From the NCBI GenBank assembly GCA_013396755.1, contig VWZF01002475.1, forward strand, positions 124,001-188,000: 64,000 nucleotides of DNA. Reading direction: 5' to 3'. Made by a program: the position numbers and the translations under genes. The stretch comes from Sclerurus mexicanus. Taxonomy: Eukaryota > Chordata > Aves > Passeriformes > Furnariidae. Every line of letters begins with the position of its first letter. Positions within the stretch are counted from its first letter, which is position 1. Below are positions 11,761 to 23,460 of this stretch, in pieces. The notes under the pieces were generated by a model. The model searched no databases. It worked only from the letters and a program-made list of their open reading frames with translations, and was not told the origin of the DNA.

Positions 11761-14700
11761 TATTCTTAAACAGGATTTTCACTTCTGAGTGTCAGATTAG
11801 AGCTCGTTCAGCTTGAGCACCAGCAGCAAGAGTAGTTGATCTCAGCACAAACTTGAGATTTCCAGGGCAATCACTTGAAATTAGTTTTATAAAACATATG
11901 CTCAAAATAGTATATTTAAATGCTCTATACAATACAGCCACTGCCTTTTCCAAAGTGTACATTATTTAAGCATGTTGTTCTTCTGTCACGTTTGGAGGAA
12001 CTGTCTGTTTTATTCCCTGTAATTGGCTGTCCTTACTGCTCAAGTCTATAATCCTATGCTGTTTTTCTCGTGTAGTTTTTCCTACTTTAAAAAAAACCCC
12101 AACTAGACTGCAACTTGTTGGCAGGTTATGTGTTTTACCTGGGCTGAACAGCTCTGCAGCTGCAATGCCCCAGCACTGTGGTACAGGGAAGATTCACCTG
12201 CCCAGGATACAGTTTGTTTCCTGGAAAAGAAACTAAAATCTTTGCTCTCCGTATTCCTTCATGTGTCACGTAAGTGGTGTCACTCTCAGATTAAGTCAAG
12301 TTCTCAAAAGATCTTTGGTTCCTTTGAAGTCCAGTGTTACTTTTGTGGGTAGAATTAAGGTTGCACTGGCTCCCTAATTTTGCTTGTCCTTTACATAGTT
12401 ATTTAGATTTCTCTTCCTATTTAACCCTACTGTGATTTTTTTTAAAAGGTTTTACTGTTTTGGTGTTTATGATCTTTGTGGTTTAGCTTTGGTGTATGAA
12501 ACCGCATTCAATGTAGACTGTGATTCAATGGCAGTTTTTTTTATAGAGAGGTGAGATTTTTGTTTATAGAGTTTAAATAGTTTTGTACTCTACTCAATCC
12601 ATGTGTTAGGCTGAGGTTTTAAAATTTCCTGTATATTTACAATTTAGCTACATTTTGCTGAAGAACAAATGTTGCAAAACTTAACACAGCGAATCTGATA
12701 GAAAACTTTTTCCACTGTGCTAGAAGCTTTTCCCCAATTGTTTAAGCTTTGTGACACTGACACTGGAGGAGGAAGGAAACATTAATTGTTGCAGGAGAAT
12801 CAAAGAGCTAAAGCTGTAAAAAGACGTGGATCCTGAGGTGCTTCCAAACTCCTTCTTTAGCTGTTTCAGTTGCAAGTTGCATTTTTCTAAGCTCCTGCAT
12901 AGCTGCTTCTTAAACTGTGAAGGTGCTTAATTATACTGCTTAATGAGGATTTTCATGTCTATGAAGACATTACTTTAAGTACAGATATATAAAAATGCTG
13001 CAGTGTTGAGGGTGAGCAAGTGGGTGTATAGATCGTACTTAAACTCCAGTGAGCTCTGTGAAGAAGACATTGTGTTACCTCTTTGGGGTGTGTTTCGTCT
13101 GACAGATGATCTGGAAAGATGCCTTTTTGAATTATGCTCCACTCAAAGTGATAGAAAGATCAAGTAGTAATAGTTACGTACAATCCTTACCAATAGCTAG
13201 TAGTTGAATCGGAACTTTTATGTAGTTTGGGGTACCTGGGTTTGATTTTTCTCCTTTTGGATGTATCCAGCTGTTCTAAATACAGTACAAGATTGTGAAT
13301 TAGTAGTTTAAAATGTGAGGGGAGACACACCAGCACTTGACCTGTGGCAGTGTTGGAATGGAGGTTTCTTTAGCACATGGTTTTGTGTAAAGATCCAGGA
13401 CAGGTCTGCCTAAGGGTGAAGGATCATGCTTTGGGAGCTCAGAAAAGAGTGAGTATGACCTAAGGACACAGTGCTTAACACTTGCATGGAAAAATCAAGG
13501 TGATATTAAAATGAACTACATTCACAGTATGTAACTTAGGTTATAATGAGAATCAAGTTATTAACGATAACAGTGGATGGCATGGAATTTATTGCTTTGC
13601 ACAATGTGAATGGGATAGCACTGGCAAAACATCCTGTGTAGCTAATGAACCTGGCCATCAGCTCTGGATCTCTGTGTAACAGTAGCAAAGCTATTCCCAG
13701 GCATTCCAACCAGCTTTTAATAGTACAGTACACTGGTCAAAGTAAGGGTATTTTTGTGCAAAACAAGACACATAAAAACTAATAGTACCCTGGTATGTCT
13801 TTATTAGTTGCATGAAAAATTCTAGTTAAATATGCTTAAAGAGGAATTAGGAAGAGGGGAAATCTTTGCATAGGCTGCAGCTGAATTCATGTGCATGCAG
13901 TGAGTTACCCAGGTAATTAAAGTCGCTTGGTGCAGTGAATGGCTTTAAAAGAGACACAAGAAAATTGCTTGGACTTAAATACCATAAGTATGTAATTTCA
14001 GAAAATGGTATAAATTTGTCTTGGTGTCTGTTGTTTCTGTAATGTAAGTCATGTCTTGTGCTGTAACTGGGTTTTGTTGCTTCAGGGTGTTTTGGTAGTG
14101 AGACAGCCCATCCTAATGGGCTTGTTTGGTAAACAGTTCTTAACAAGAAATCATGAATGTGCTGTAAGTGTCATAAAGTTAAAACAAATACCTCTTCTTG
14201 TTGACTCCTTCACATACTGGAATTGTTGGCTGTTTCAGTTGGATTCTTCATTCTCTAGTTCAAGCTTGTCTAATTGAACTCATTAAGCCATGTCATGCCT
14301 CTTCCAGCTGGATGACAGTCTTTGTCGTTGTCACAGTTCTCCATGGAGAGGGACAAGCAGTGATACTATTGAGTACCTCACAGATACGCAGCAGCTCACT
14401 TCTGAAATGTGAAGGCTCCTTTTAGAAAGGAGAAAGAAAGTGTCCAAATTCAGAATGGGGAGGAAATCATTAACAGTATTGCACAGGGTGGTGTGCAGCT
14501 GTTTAGAAATTCACTGTGAAACTTTGTTCTATGAATGAAAGAAACAAACCTGGGCATATAGATTCATGTTGCACTTTAATTATAGCAAAGTGTGAGCTGC
14601 CTGTCCACTAGTTTCAGATCTAGAAAGAATGTCCGTGCAGATGAAATGGTATCAGTGAGTTTTGCAAAAGAGGGAATGTTTCGTGGACTCTTTTTTTATC

Positions 14701-15566
14701 TGTCATCCTGTTTAGCCCTGTGATACTATGACCAATATATTGAAGCTGCATGGTGTATGATTGATTATTCATGAGAACAATTGCTCTCCATATATCAGCT
14801 GATGCTGAGACAAAACTTGAGTTCACTCTACACAGATAATTTAAGCAAAATTTTAGCAAAGTGTGTGGATAGTGAAGCATATGTGTAGATTACATGATTT
14901 TGGGTAAAATCATATTTTCTAAAAATGAGCTTGACAGCCCTCTCCTGGGAATCATTAATACTTGGGTGGTTCTCTGGTCCCTGGTTTTGTGCAGCAGTGT
15001 CCTACAGATTGCATGGTGTTTGCATTGGAAAAAGGAGTAGTCATCTCCATGGGATTTTGAGTCTTACTCTGCCACACTTCCCTTTGGATGTTCCCCATGC
15101 CACAGCTGGTCCTCAGGTTGATGACTCGGAGGCTGACTGTGCCTCTAAGGAGCCCTGACCTCAGTTTTGGAATACTCTATTCCTTTCTGTGTGAAGTTGC
15201 CAGACACAGCAGTTCTGCAGTCTCACCTATGGCTCATTCTTTACAGTCAAACAAGGAGCAAGTAAAGTCCTGCTCTTCTAACAGCTGACCGTGCCAGTAG
15301 GCAGAGAAGATGAGTCTGTTTTTTGAGGATGCCAAGTCTGTTTTGCACAAAATATTTGCAATTATTGTCACAAAGACCTGCTCAAATTGAGGTGTCTGTG
15401 TTTTTTCATATGTGCTCTTAAAAGCTGAGTCCAGGTGAGTATCAGACAGGTCGTTGGACTGCAGGTAGCCTTGGTGTACTTAAATGTGTGGCTCAAAATT
15501 TCAGGTAACTTCATAGTTCTGTGTTGCTACTGGGATCTGTTTCTGACTAGGAAAATGTTCTGTCCT

Positions 15567-15568
15567 AG
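15567..15568 (+). promoter_or_regulatory. WWOX: 3' splice site (acceptor) of WWOX exon 5
   Basis: The AG dinucleotide of TGTCCTAG precedes the exon. The polypyrimidine tract is short and broken by GGAAAATG at 15550-15557. A plausible branch point is the A at 15546 in TTCTGACT, 22 bases before the AG. The AG at 15549-15550 lies only three bases after that branch point and so is probably skipped. The site is weak by inspection; the strong donor probably helps define the exon. Confidence 0.85.
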
Positions 15569-15675
15569 GTTTTGAAACTGCCAAGTCTCTCGCACTGCAC
15601 GGGGCCTATGTCATCCTGGCCTGCAGAAGTCTGTCGAGGGGCAGTGACGCTGTGCAGCGCATCCTTGGGGAGTGG
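15569..15675 (+). CDS. WWOX: WWOX exon 5 (part of the SDR oxidoreductase domain)
   Basis: WWOX is a tumour-suppressor-like protein with two N-terminal WW domains, which bind PPxY partners such as p73, followed by a short-chain dehydrogenase/reductase domain. This exon encodes 35 full codons after two bases (GT) that complete a glycine codon begun in exon 4. The reading is (G)FETAKSLALHGA, then YVILACR, then SLSRGSDAVQRILGEW. From family knowledge, the completed glycine is the last one of the TGxxxGIG nucleotide-binding motif (near residue 137 in human). FETAK starts the first helix, and VILACR is the second beta strand, whose Arg favours NADP(H). Length (107 bases), entry phase and ending on Trp match what I recall of human exon 5 (c.410-516). 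It is flanked by AG at 15567-15568 and GTAAGT at 15676-15681. Retinol dehydrogenase paralogues share the fold but not the FETAKS-ALHGA-VILACR wording or this exon structure. Being a single internal exon, it lacks the WW domains and the catalytic YxxxK, which lie on exons outside the window. Confidence 0.93.
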
Positions 15676-15681
15676 GTAAGT
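15676..15681 (+). promoter_or_regulatory. WWOX: 5' splice site (donor) of WWOX exon 5
   Basis: The sequence TGG|GTAAGT matches the U1 consensus at all six intronic positions. It falls immediately after the conserved Trp codon, in phase 0, as expected for the WWOX exon 5/6 junction. Confidence 0.9.
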
Positions 15682-16286
15682 GTTTGTACTGAGTGTCCCG
15701 CACCGGGCTGTGCTTTCCGAGACAGAGTCTTCTGTGCAGTGCGAGCAGTTCAACAGACATGGCATCGCCCTGCAAGAGCCTAAAGAAGGCGTTTGTCTTA
15801 TTGTGTAACACCCTGCTCAGCCACTGGCACGTTGGTGATAGATTTTCTGTTTCATATGGGTGTGTTGGGCTGCAAGGCTTGACGTGCTGTTATCTGCGTT
15901 ACCTGCAGATGCTTTGTAAGGCCAGAGATGTTTGGAGAACCACTGGGACGTGGTTCACAGGAAAGGACGTTTCCAGCACCAAAGCGTGTAACTAAGCGGG
16001 GGAGGATGGGCATGGTCGGATATCAGAGACAGCCACTGTATTGCCCATGGTTTGTCTACAGGGAGAGATTTCAGAAGGTCATTCTTACACGTTTAAAACA
16101 CGAGTGTTTCCCTGCTTTTCTGTCCCAGTCCATCAGGCCCAGCAGCCCAGTCTGTCTCCAGTTTCTTTCCTTCCAGGTTCTTCCCACTTTCTTTCATTTG
16201 CCTTTCATTTTGTCACACTGATAAAAGCTCTTCAGTCCCATCTATTCCCTTGTTGCTCTTTGACTCTGAACTTTGCCCAAGACTCC

Positions 16287-16303
16287 TTTTTTTTTTTTTT
16301 CAG
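16287..16303 (+). promoter_or_regulatory. Acceptor-like T14-CAG (decoy 3' splice site)
   Basis: Fourteen consecutive T followed by CAG gives a stronger-looking 3' splice signal than the real acceptor of exon 5, some 610 bases downstream of that exon. No WWOX coding follows, so it is likely a decoy or simply a poly(T) run. Confidence 0.3.
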
Positions 16304-17314
16304 AATCTTCTGAAGCCCTTATTAAAATATATTCATTGTTCTTAATTTATTCCTCCCACTATCATTTACTTGCTAGTAAGGCTTGCAGGCTACTTTTGTG
16401 TGAGCTTTCTGGGACTGCTGAATTCCAGGACATAATCTGGTGACACTTTACACTTTAATGAATAAAAGACTCCAGAATCAGTTTCTTGGATTTTTATTTT
16501 TTTCCAGCAAAAATTAGCGATGAGTGTTTTAGTTTTATTTCCCAAGCTCTTAAAGTATTTCAACTACTCCCAGATGACATGGGAGAGCACTAGATAGTAT
16601 CAATATTTACATGTCAGTAGTCTACAGATAATTTAGATATTTCTTAAAACTGTATTGCAAAACCCAACAGTGCTTATTTACAAGGATTTCCAAGTGAGTT
16701 GTGATTATAATATTGCTAATATTTGTAACCACAGGTTTCATGACTTGCCCAGATGATATCAATGATTTACAGTAAAGGATTGGGAGAGGAAAATGTCTTC
16801 CTTTCTGCTTCAGTACTGCCCAGTAAAGCTCCTTTTTTTGGTTTATATTTTTTCAATAGCATGGAATTCCAAGAGGATTCCAACGGGGGTGAGGATAGTG
16901 TGTTGCTTAAAGGTCATTTGTGTTCTCTTTCAATAGAACTGGATGTGGTGATAGTCTGTTGTCTGGATTTAACAGTCCTAGTCCAGCTAAATATGGCAGT
17001 ATATATGGGGTTTATGTAAATAAAATAAGGCAGTAATGAGTCCCTTTTATTTGAAGAATGTCCCAATACCTCCTGAATTCTAACCATATCTGTAAGCACT
17101 TTGAAGACAATGGGAGTTCAGGAATATTTTCTTAATGCCTGTATTATCTCACCAAAAGTTAGTGAATGGTTCATTGAATGAAGATCACGGAGGGTCAAAT
17201 TATTTCAGAAACACTGAATTTATTTACTAACAATTTTCCAATTCCAATTGTTCAGAAAAAGTCTCATCTGTAAACTGGGTAGCTGGGAAACCTTTAGTGC
17301 TTCTTTATAATGGC

Positions 17315-17329
17315 GTTGTTGTTGTTGTT
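17315..17329. repeat. (GTT)5 microsatellite
   Basis: Five uninterrupted GTT units. Confidence 0.95.
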
Positions 17330-18929
17330 TATTGAGAGGGACTAATTAACTTTGATTATTGCACTAATATTATGGCACTTTGACAGTCCCTCAGATTTAT
17401 GACTCTGGGAAAATAAACAAATGAAATGCAGGTGCTGGAGCAGAAAGAATAAGTTATTACTGAACTTTAATTACTTGGAGTGTGTAACCAGGAGAGAATT
17501 AGTTGATGAATTACAAGATGCTTAAAATTTACATCAAATTGTAAGCAATCTTGAGGAAAACAAACACAAACCTGCCCCAAAGTCAGTTACTGAAAACAAA
17601 GAGACAGATTAATTTGATTGATTTCCTTCTAATATTAAAATATTGATGTAAAATATTAATTTTTAGCTTACAGGTGTAACTACAGAGCAGGAAGTTGTTA
17701 ATTGAAAATTCTTTCCTAAAATGAAAGAGCTTAAGAAGAACGTCAACAACCTCTGCATGTGGTTCAGATGAATTCTCAATGTGTAGCTGCACTCGTTCTG
17801 CTATAAAGAACTTCAAAGCATCCACAGTATTTTGTCTCCTTTCCAGGGAAAGTAGAATTGCTGAAAGCAAATAGGTTTACTTTTCAATTTGGAATCAATT
17901 ATTTTAAAAATACAGCAGGTTAGGATGCAGCTTTACAGAGCCTCATGTTCCTTTTCAGGTAGAGTTTTCGGCAGCAATAGCGCTACCCACTTGTTTTATG
18001 TTTTCTTGTAAATCCCTGAGATTAAGTCTCTGAGCTGCACTATAAATACCTTGTTCCTCAGTAATCTGAGGAGTGGAAGTTTGATAAATATGTTCCTGCT
18101 CCTCCACTCAGTTTCTGTATTAACTGAAGCCTGAAATATATAGGGGGGGAAAAATATTTCTTAAAAACCAAGCCACAACAAACCAAACCCAAATCAAACC
18201 CACTGTAAAGCAGCATTTAAAAATAGAGTGGATGCAGTAGTGCTTAGGAAAAGCCCGGCTTGTGCCCACAGTGAGTCTGTTTGTGCCACCCGTGCCAGGA
18301 CTGGCAGTGAGTGTGTGCAGGGACACAGCTCTGCTCGGGGCTCTCCTGCTTCTGAACAGGTTGTTAGGCAGAAAATGCAGTTTCAGCCTGCTTTTAGTGA
18401 AAGCTGAAAATCGAGTTTATAAAGAGAAAATGGGATGGCTGAATGGTTTGGGAAAATCCAATTGTTAAGATTTAGAGAAAGCAGCAGGAATAATGGGAGA
18501 AAATGAGATTTTTTCAGATTAGCTGCCATTATGTTTAATAAGCAAATTCAGACTGATCTTAACTGTCTGTTGGAGACAAATCTAGAAAACTTCGTTTATA
18601 ACAATTTATGCCTGAAGAGCTGTTTTACAGAGTTTGAGCCATTTGAGTAGGGATTACCCATATAAACTTGCTAGTTACTTTAGATAACTGACATTTGTTT
18701 GCAACCTGCAATATTCCAGTTATTTTCTATCCAAACCGCAGCAGAATTTTGCTAATACTGCAGATAAAGGATAATTGCTTTGTGTGAAGGATTGTAACAA
18801 GTTCTAGCCAGTCTTAACTAGTCTGTCAAATATAATTTTTATGGCGAGGTTTAGTTGGTTGTATTGGTAGAGTCTCATGTTTTATACACGTAGATACAGA
18901 CGGGGAAGGGAAGAGAAGGGCTGTGAAAG

Positions 18930-19270
18930 CAGCGGGTAAAAAGAGAGATCAGTACAGCTTTCCATTTGATCTCTCGAAAGTGAATGTTCACGCACGATGA
19001 CGTTCAATATCAATTTAAAACTGTTTGATAATTTCTCGCTCAGAAAAGAGGAAATTAGAATTCTTGAGTTATGATTCATTTTAATCAGAAAGAAATTGTC
19101 GAACATAAATCTCTCCTTGAGCAGTGAAAAGGCCTGAAAGCAGCCAAGAAAAAATATCAATACTTTGTAAAAGAGGAATGATTGTTCCAATTCGTAGCTT
19201 AATTGACTTTGAGGCTTAATGAAAAACACTACAGTGCTGTTTGTACACATAGTTGCTCTGACAAACATGG
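18930..19270. promoter_or_regulatory. Candidate conserved non-coding element (intron 5)
   Basis: This complex, non-repetitive stretch keeps about eight CpGs. It includes a CRE-like TGACGTTCA at 18998-19006 and several homeodomain-type cores (CTTAATTGAC near 19199, GGCTTAATGA near 19214, TTTAATCAGA near 19080). An open frame of 128 codons on the minus strand covers it, but it has no recognisable domain and is better explained by a chance lack of stops. Confidence 0.3.
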
Positions 19271-20700
19271 AAATCTATGCTCCAGGAAGAGAAGCTAGGT
19301 AATTTATTTAACATTATTATTGATATAATTTTCTAATTGAGTATGAGCAGGATGTTTGGGTAAGTCTGCGCAGCTCCAGATGTTAGTGGTGTTCTCAAGA
19401 AAATACTTAAGAATGTGAATGAATAAAATATTTCATAAATCACAGCTTTTCTTGCCAAGAAGCTCTCATTTATTTATTCCTGTCAAACAGTTTTTGAAGT
19501 AGATATTAAAAGATAAATTGTAAGTTTAATATTTCATAAAAAGTATAACGTTTCTTTTGTAATTCTTCCTCGGTGTTCAGCCTACAGCAACATTAAAGAT
19601 TAGAACACCCTGCAAAAAGAAAATTTGGGTTTGCTTTTCAAGTAGAAACTTGCAAGGTAGAGATGTGACAAGAGAAAAAGCTGTGAAGAAAAGCAACAAA
19701 ACAAACGTGACTCCTTGCTGTATTCTTTTCCCCCAAAGTATTCTTCACCTAAGGAGTGATTTATATTCTTGCTGATTAAGTAAGTGAATGAAATTAAAAC
19801 CTGAGAAGTGTCTTTGTGTTCCAAAGGTGAAGCATGGACGGATGAGGAGCGAACTGGGTGTGTTTATACAGACCTGGGCAGCAGTTTTCAGGTGTTGGCT
19901 CTGTGTGTTCCCCCTCAGCAAAGGCGCACCAATTTCCCTCGGAGTGTTTTTGCCTCCACTGGTGTCCTTGGTGTACGGCTTTTTGTGTACGAGTGTGTAA
20001 TACAGAGCAGCTCTGTCTTAGTCACTTGGTACTAATGGATGCTAATCTTGATAAAGATAAAATTCCCTTTTCTATCTATTCGGTGTTAATTTTGTGAGCT
20101 TTTTCTGTGCATTGGTCAGGCTGTTAATACATAATTTCCATATTACATGAGAATCCGCACAGTAGATTGTTCTTGGAATTAACTTAGGTGAATGATTCCA
20201 GGACATCTCATCATGGTTAATGAGAGATATTAGTTTATGGAAAAAGATGAAGAATACATAGAAAATGGCTTTGAAGATGTAGCGAATACTGAATGAAGCC
20301 ACAGACTGTTAGTAGAAAACTAAAGCTTAAATAAAAAGCTTTTAGAAAGTAACCTCTCCAAAATAGGAATTACTTCAGAATTTCCTACTGGTAAAGCATG
20401 TGCATTTTTGTGAGAATATGGCTTCCAATATTGTGTTGTTATTTTGTAATGAAAAACTGTCTTGTTTCAAAGCAGGATATTCTAAAACTGTCTATTACTG
20501 GCTCACACACTATCACAGTGTAATATACAGTTACAGAAGCCTCCAATGCATGGACTTATTTCATTTACCAGTGCATGAGAGGTGCTCCTGCTGAAGAATC
20601 AAGACAAAAGTGGTTAACCAAACCTTGCTATGGGGAAAAGGCCTTGCAGGAAGGGGCAGGAGCTTGTTTTAAGTGAACTGGTAATGCAGTAAAAAACCCC

Positions 20701-20720
20701 CTTTGTGTCACTTTGTGTCA
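20701..20720. repeat. Tandem duplication, 10-base unit x 2
   Basis: CTTTGTGTCA occurs twice head to tail, then the third partial copy CTT begins. Confidence 0.95.
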
Positions 20721-22929
20721 CTTGCAGCTGTAGGCAGTCCAGCTGAAGCATTGTGGCCCCTGCTGAGTACAAGGCTTTTTTTGATTTTTAAGGGTGTCAT
20801 CCAGATCCTTCTGAAGTGAAGGAATCTTTTGATTGACCAATTGCGGTGGAATCAGACCTTATGTTACTTGCAGTGAATTGATGGTATAAGCATTAACCAG
20901 TCCTGATGCAAGTAATAACTCTTTGAGAGCAGTATGAAAGCATGACCAGATTGTGACCATAATGTTTAAGAGTTCAGTAAGTTTCTGTGAGTACTTTGCC
21001 CGGCTGAGGCACCTTAAGAGAGCGATGTGTCTGCAAAGCTGTTTGCCAAATACAGATGCTTAAAAAAAACCCCCAACATGAAGTTAAAAACAGTTAACAG
21101 TTTAATCAACATTTACATGGATGAATTGTTGAGATCCTTTTTTTTGTGCACTATAAACATATGGCATGAATTTAATTTCATTACAGATGCTGAGAAAAGG
21201 GAAAGGCAAATATTTATATTACATTCATGTTTTACCGTAAAAACGCTGTTCGCTTTGTTTATACAGTTCCACTGTTACAGTTTTTATAGTTAGTAATGAA
21301 ACCACTGTAAAACAGAGTCTGAATTATATAGCAGATGTGTTAAGCCCCTAACTTTGAGGGCTGGGCATCCTTCTGCATACTGATGTCCTTTACTTGGAGA
21401 GTTGATGTACTGGCTACAGCTGAACTGTTTCATTCTTAGGTCTGCATCTGCAGTTGGCTCTGCACTGTTACCATATAGATAGATAAAACTAGCAGAGTTT
21501 TATTATTTATTATGATGAAGCAACCAACCTGAGTGCCCAGCACCTCCCAGGATGTGCTGGCTGGTGCTGCTGCAGGGACAGGGTTTGTTTCCACTGGGGC
21601 AGATGCTGCTTTTAACAGCTTTGAACCCAGGGACATCCCCAGAAAACCCTCAGACCTGATAGCATTGCCCAAATGCAGACTGGAACAAACCCTAAATCCA
21701 GATGCACCTTGAACCTGGCAGGACTCAGGTGTGGGTGAATTCATAGTGCTGTACACAGCTGAGAGAAACCACAGCTATGAGACTGCAAGGTTTTGAACAT
21801 AGTAAGACAATTTGCCATGATTTCCTCCTGTAAAGACAAAGTTGTCTTTGAGTTGACTAAATTACTTCTGCTCTCATAATTCTCTTCACCTCCCAATATC
21901 TGTTGCACATATATAAAAGAAAATCTAAAATGTAATTTTGAGAGGAGTCACAGTATCTTACCATTCCTTAATTTTTAACTCCAGTCAGCAGGATTTTATA
22001 CATAGAAATGTTGAAGTGATCTTTTTGGTAATTTGTTCCTTTAGCACAGCCCTGCTGTTCTTAATCTGGAAATGTGAGTCACAAAATCCCTACCATGTCT
22101 AAAGCTTTATAATAATACTACTTAAATGCAGTTTGAGCTTTTTAACAAAAAATATTTTAGACAACCCCCAAACAGTAAGAGACCTCAGGATAACCCCTTT
22201 AAAAACTGCACTTCATGCTCAGTCCTCAGTTAACCGTCACTAGGAGACACTGTGTGCTCACCAATATCACCAGCCTGTCTGGAGAGGTCTGGCTTTGAAA
22301 AAAGAGTAGAGTTCCTACACTGACTAGATTGTAGCTTATAGGCTGCAAAGTTTGAGTTTTCTCGGGTACTATATATATTTAATCTAACATGGGCTTGGTC
22401 TCTCCCCGAACCTTTCTCTCCCAGAATCTTTTTTTCTGCAACTGTTTAGTGTTGTTGACATTGAAAACTTATTTACTGTAGCCCAGATAGATGTTTTCTT
22501 AAAAAAAGTGAGTTCTGCTGTCACTGGATTTCTAGTTGTCATTTCTGGGAGAGGAAAAGAAGAATTAGAGTGTCTGGATCTAATTTTTTTAAAAACCATC
22601 TTCACAATTAATCTGATTGTAACATAAGCTTGTAATATATTCCATTAATGAAGAAGACAAGCTTAGTTTATGGTAAATACAGTACTAAGTGTTTATAGTG
22701 CATTTCATATTTTACATGATTCCCTTTATAATTCTGCTTATCTTTTCATTCTAATTCCCTAAAGGATGTATAAAAGAACCCCTAAAGAGAGTAATTACTG
22801 CTCTATTCCTCAACCAAGGCTCCTTTTGCAAGAAGAAATCTGAGCAGCTTTTTAAAGAAGGCAGTTTTAAATAAAAATGCAAATAAGCTGCTTTGTAACC
22901 ACATTAATTACCCACCTAGCCTCTTATTA

Positions 22930-23460
22930 CCGTGTTTGTATTGTTTGCAAACACTATTTACAGGCGTGTGGAAATTACCATTGCTGGGCTGGAGGAGGCT
23001 GCTGGGGGTGGGCTGTGCTTTGGACCCAATTAGAGTGAGCGCTGTCTCCAGCAGGGCTCGGGGGAGCAGGCATAGCCTTGCAATGTCAGACCACGGCATT
23101 AACTCCGGCTGCACAGGCACCCCCTCGTAATTATATTATCGGGCCTCTTCTGCCTCTGCGAGGAGTTTGTTCTCTGCATTTTAAAGCTGAGCGGGCAGCG
23201 TTGTGTCCCGCTAATGATGTAAGATGTGCTGGGATGGTTTTATTTTTGGGGGTGAAAGTCGCGGTGGAATCCGCTCGGTCGTTTTTGTCCCCGAATTCGT
23301 TCTTTGCCTTAATTTTGTAAAAAGGTAAACAAAAGCCTCGTGCTCACGTTCAGGATCTCACACGTTTCCATGTAATTGATTAAACCCCCAACTTTATCGG
23401 TTTATTTTGTTATCAGGAGGGAACAGGATGAGGTGTCTGCTCGTATTCGATGCAACCAGT
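22930..23460. promoter_or_regulatory. CpG-rich intronic segment, candidate enhancer or internal promoter
   Basis: I count about 25 CpG dinucleotides in roughly 530 bases, in a window where CpG is otherwise sparse. G+C is visibly raised between 22975 and 23290. Forkhead-type motifs flank the rich core: the 12-base palindrome TGTTTGCAAACA at 22942-22953 and GTAAACA at 23325-23331. TAAT cores surround it (ATTAATTACC near 22902, TAATTATATTAT near 23129, AATTGATTAA near 23375). The sequence AAAG|GTAAAC at 23321-23330 could serve as a splice donor if transcription began here. No long open frame or recognisable protein is present. Retained CpGs suggest hypomethylation and/or constraint. The function is inferred only. 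Confidence 0.4.

Larger units (their letters stand above)
1..15568 (+). other. WWOX: WWOX intron 4, 3' portion
   Basis: This is non-coding sequence upstream of the exon at 15569. No exon encoding the end of the WW region or the GKVVVVTGANSGI stretch expected on exon 4 is visible, so exon 4 lies before the window. The intron ends in TGTCCTAG. Contents noted separately are a poly(A) run, a poly(T) run, an ancient retroposon tail, a G8 run and a homeodomain-motif-rich block. Between them I see only ordinary A+T-rich unique sequence. Open frames here, including 155 codons (1035-1502, minus strand) and 150 codons (8431-8883, minus strand), carry no recognisable domain. Confidence 0.88.

Noticed and set aside
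15611..15811. Overlapping small minus-strand frames across exon 5
   Set aside because: They are antisense shadows of the real exon and its donor-side intron.
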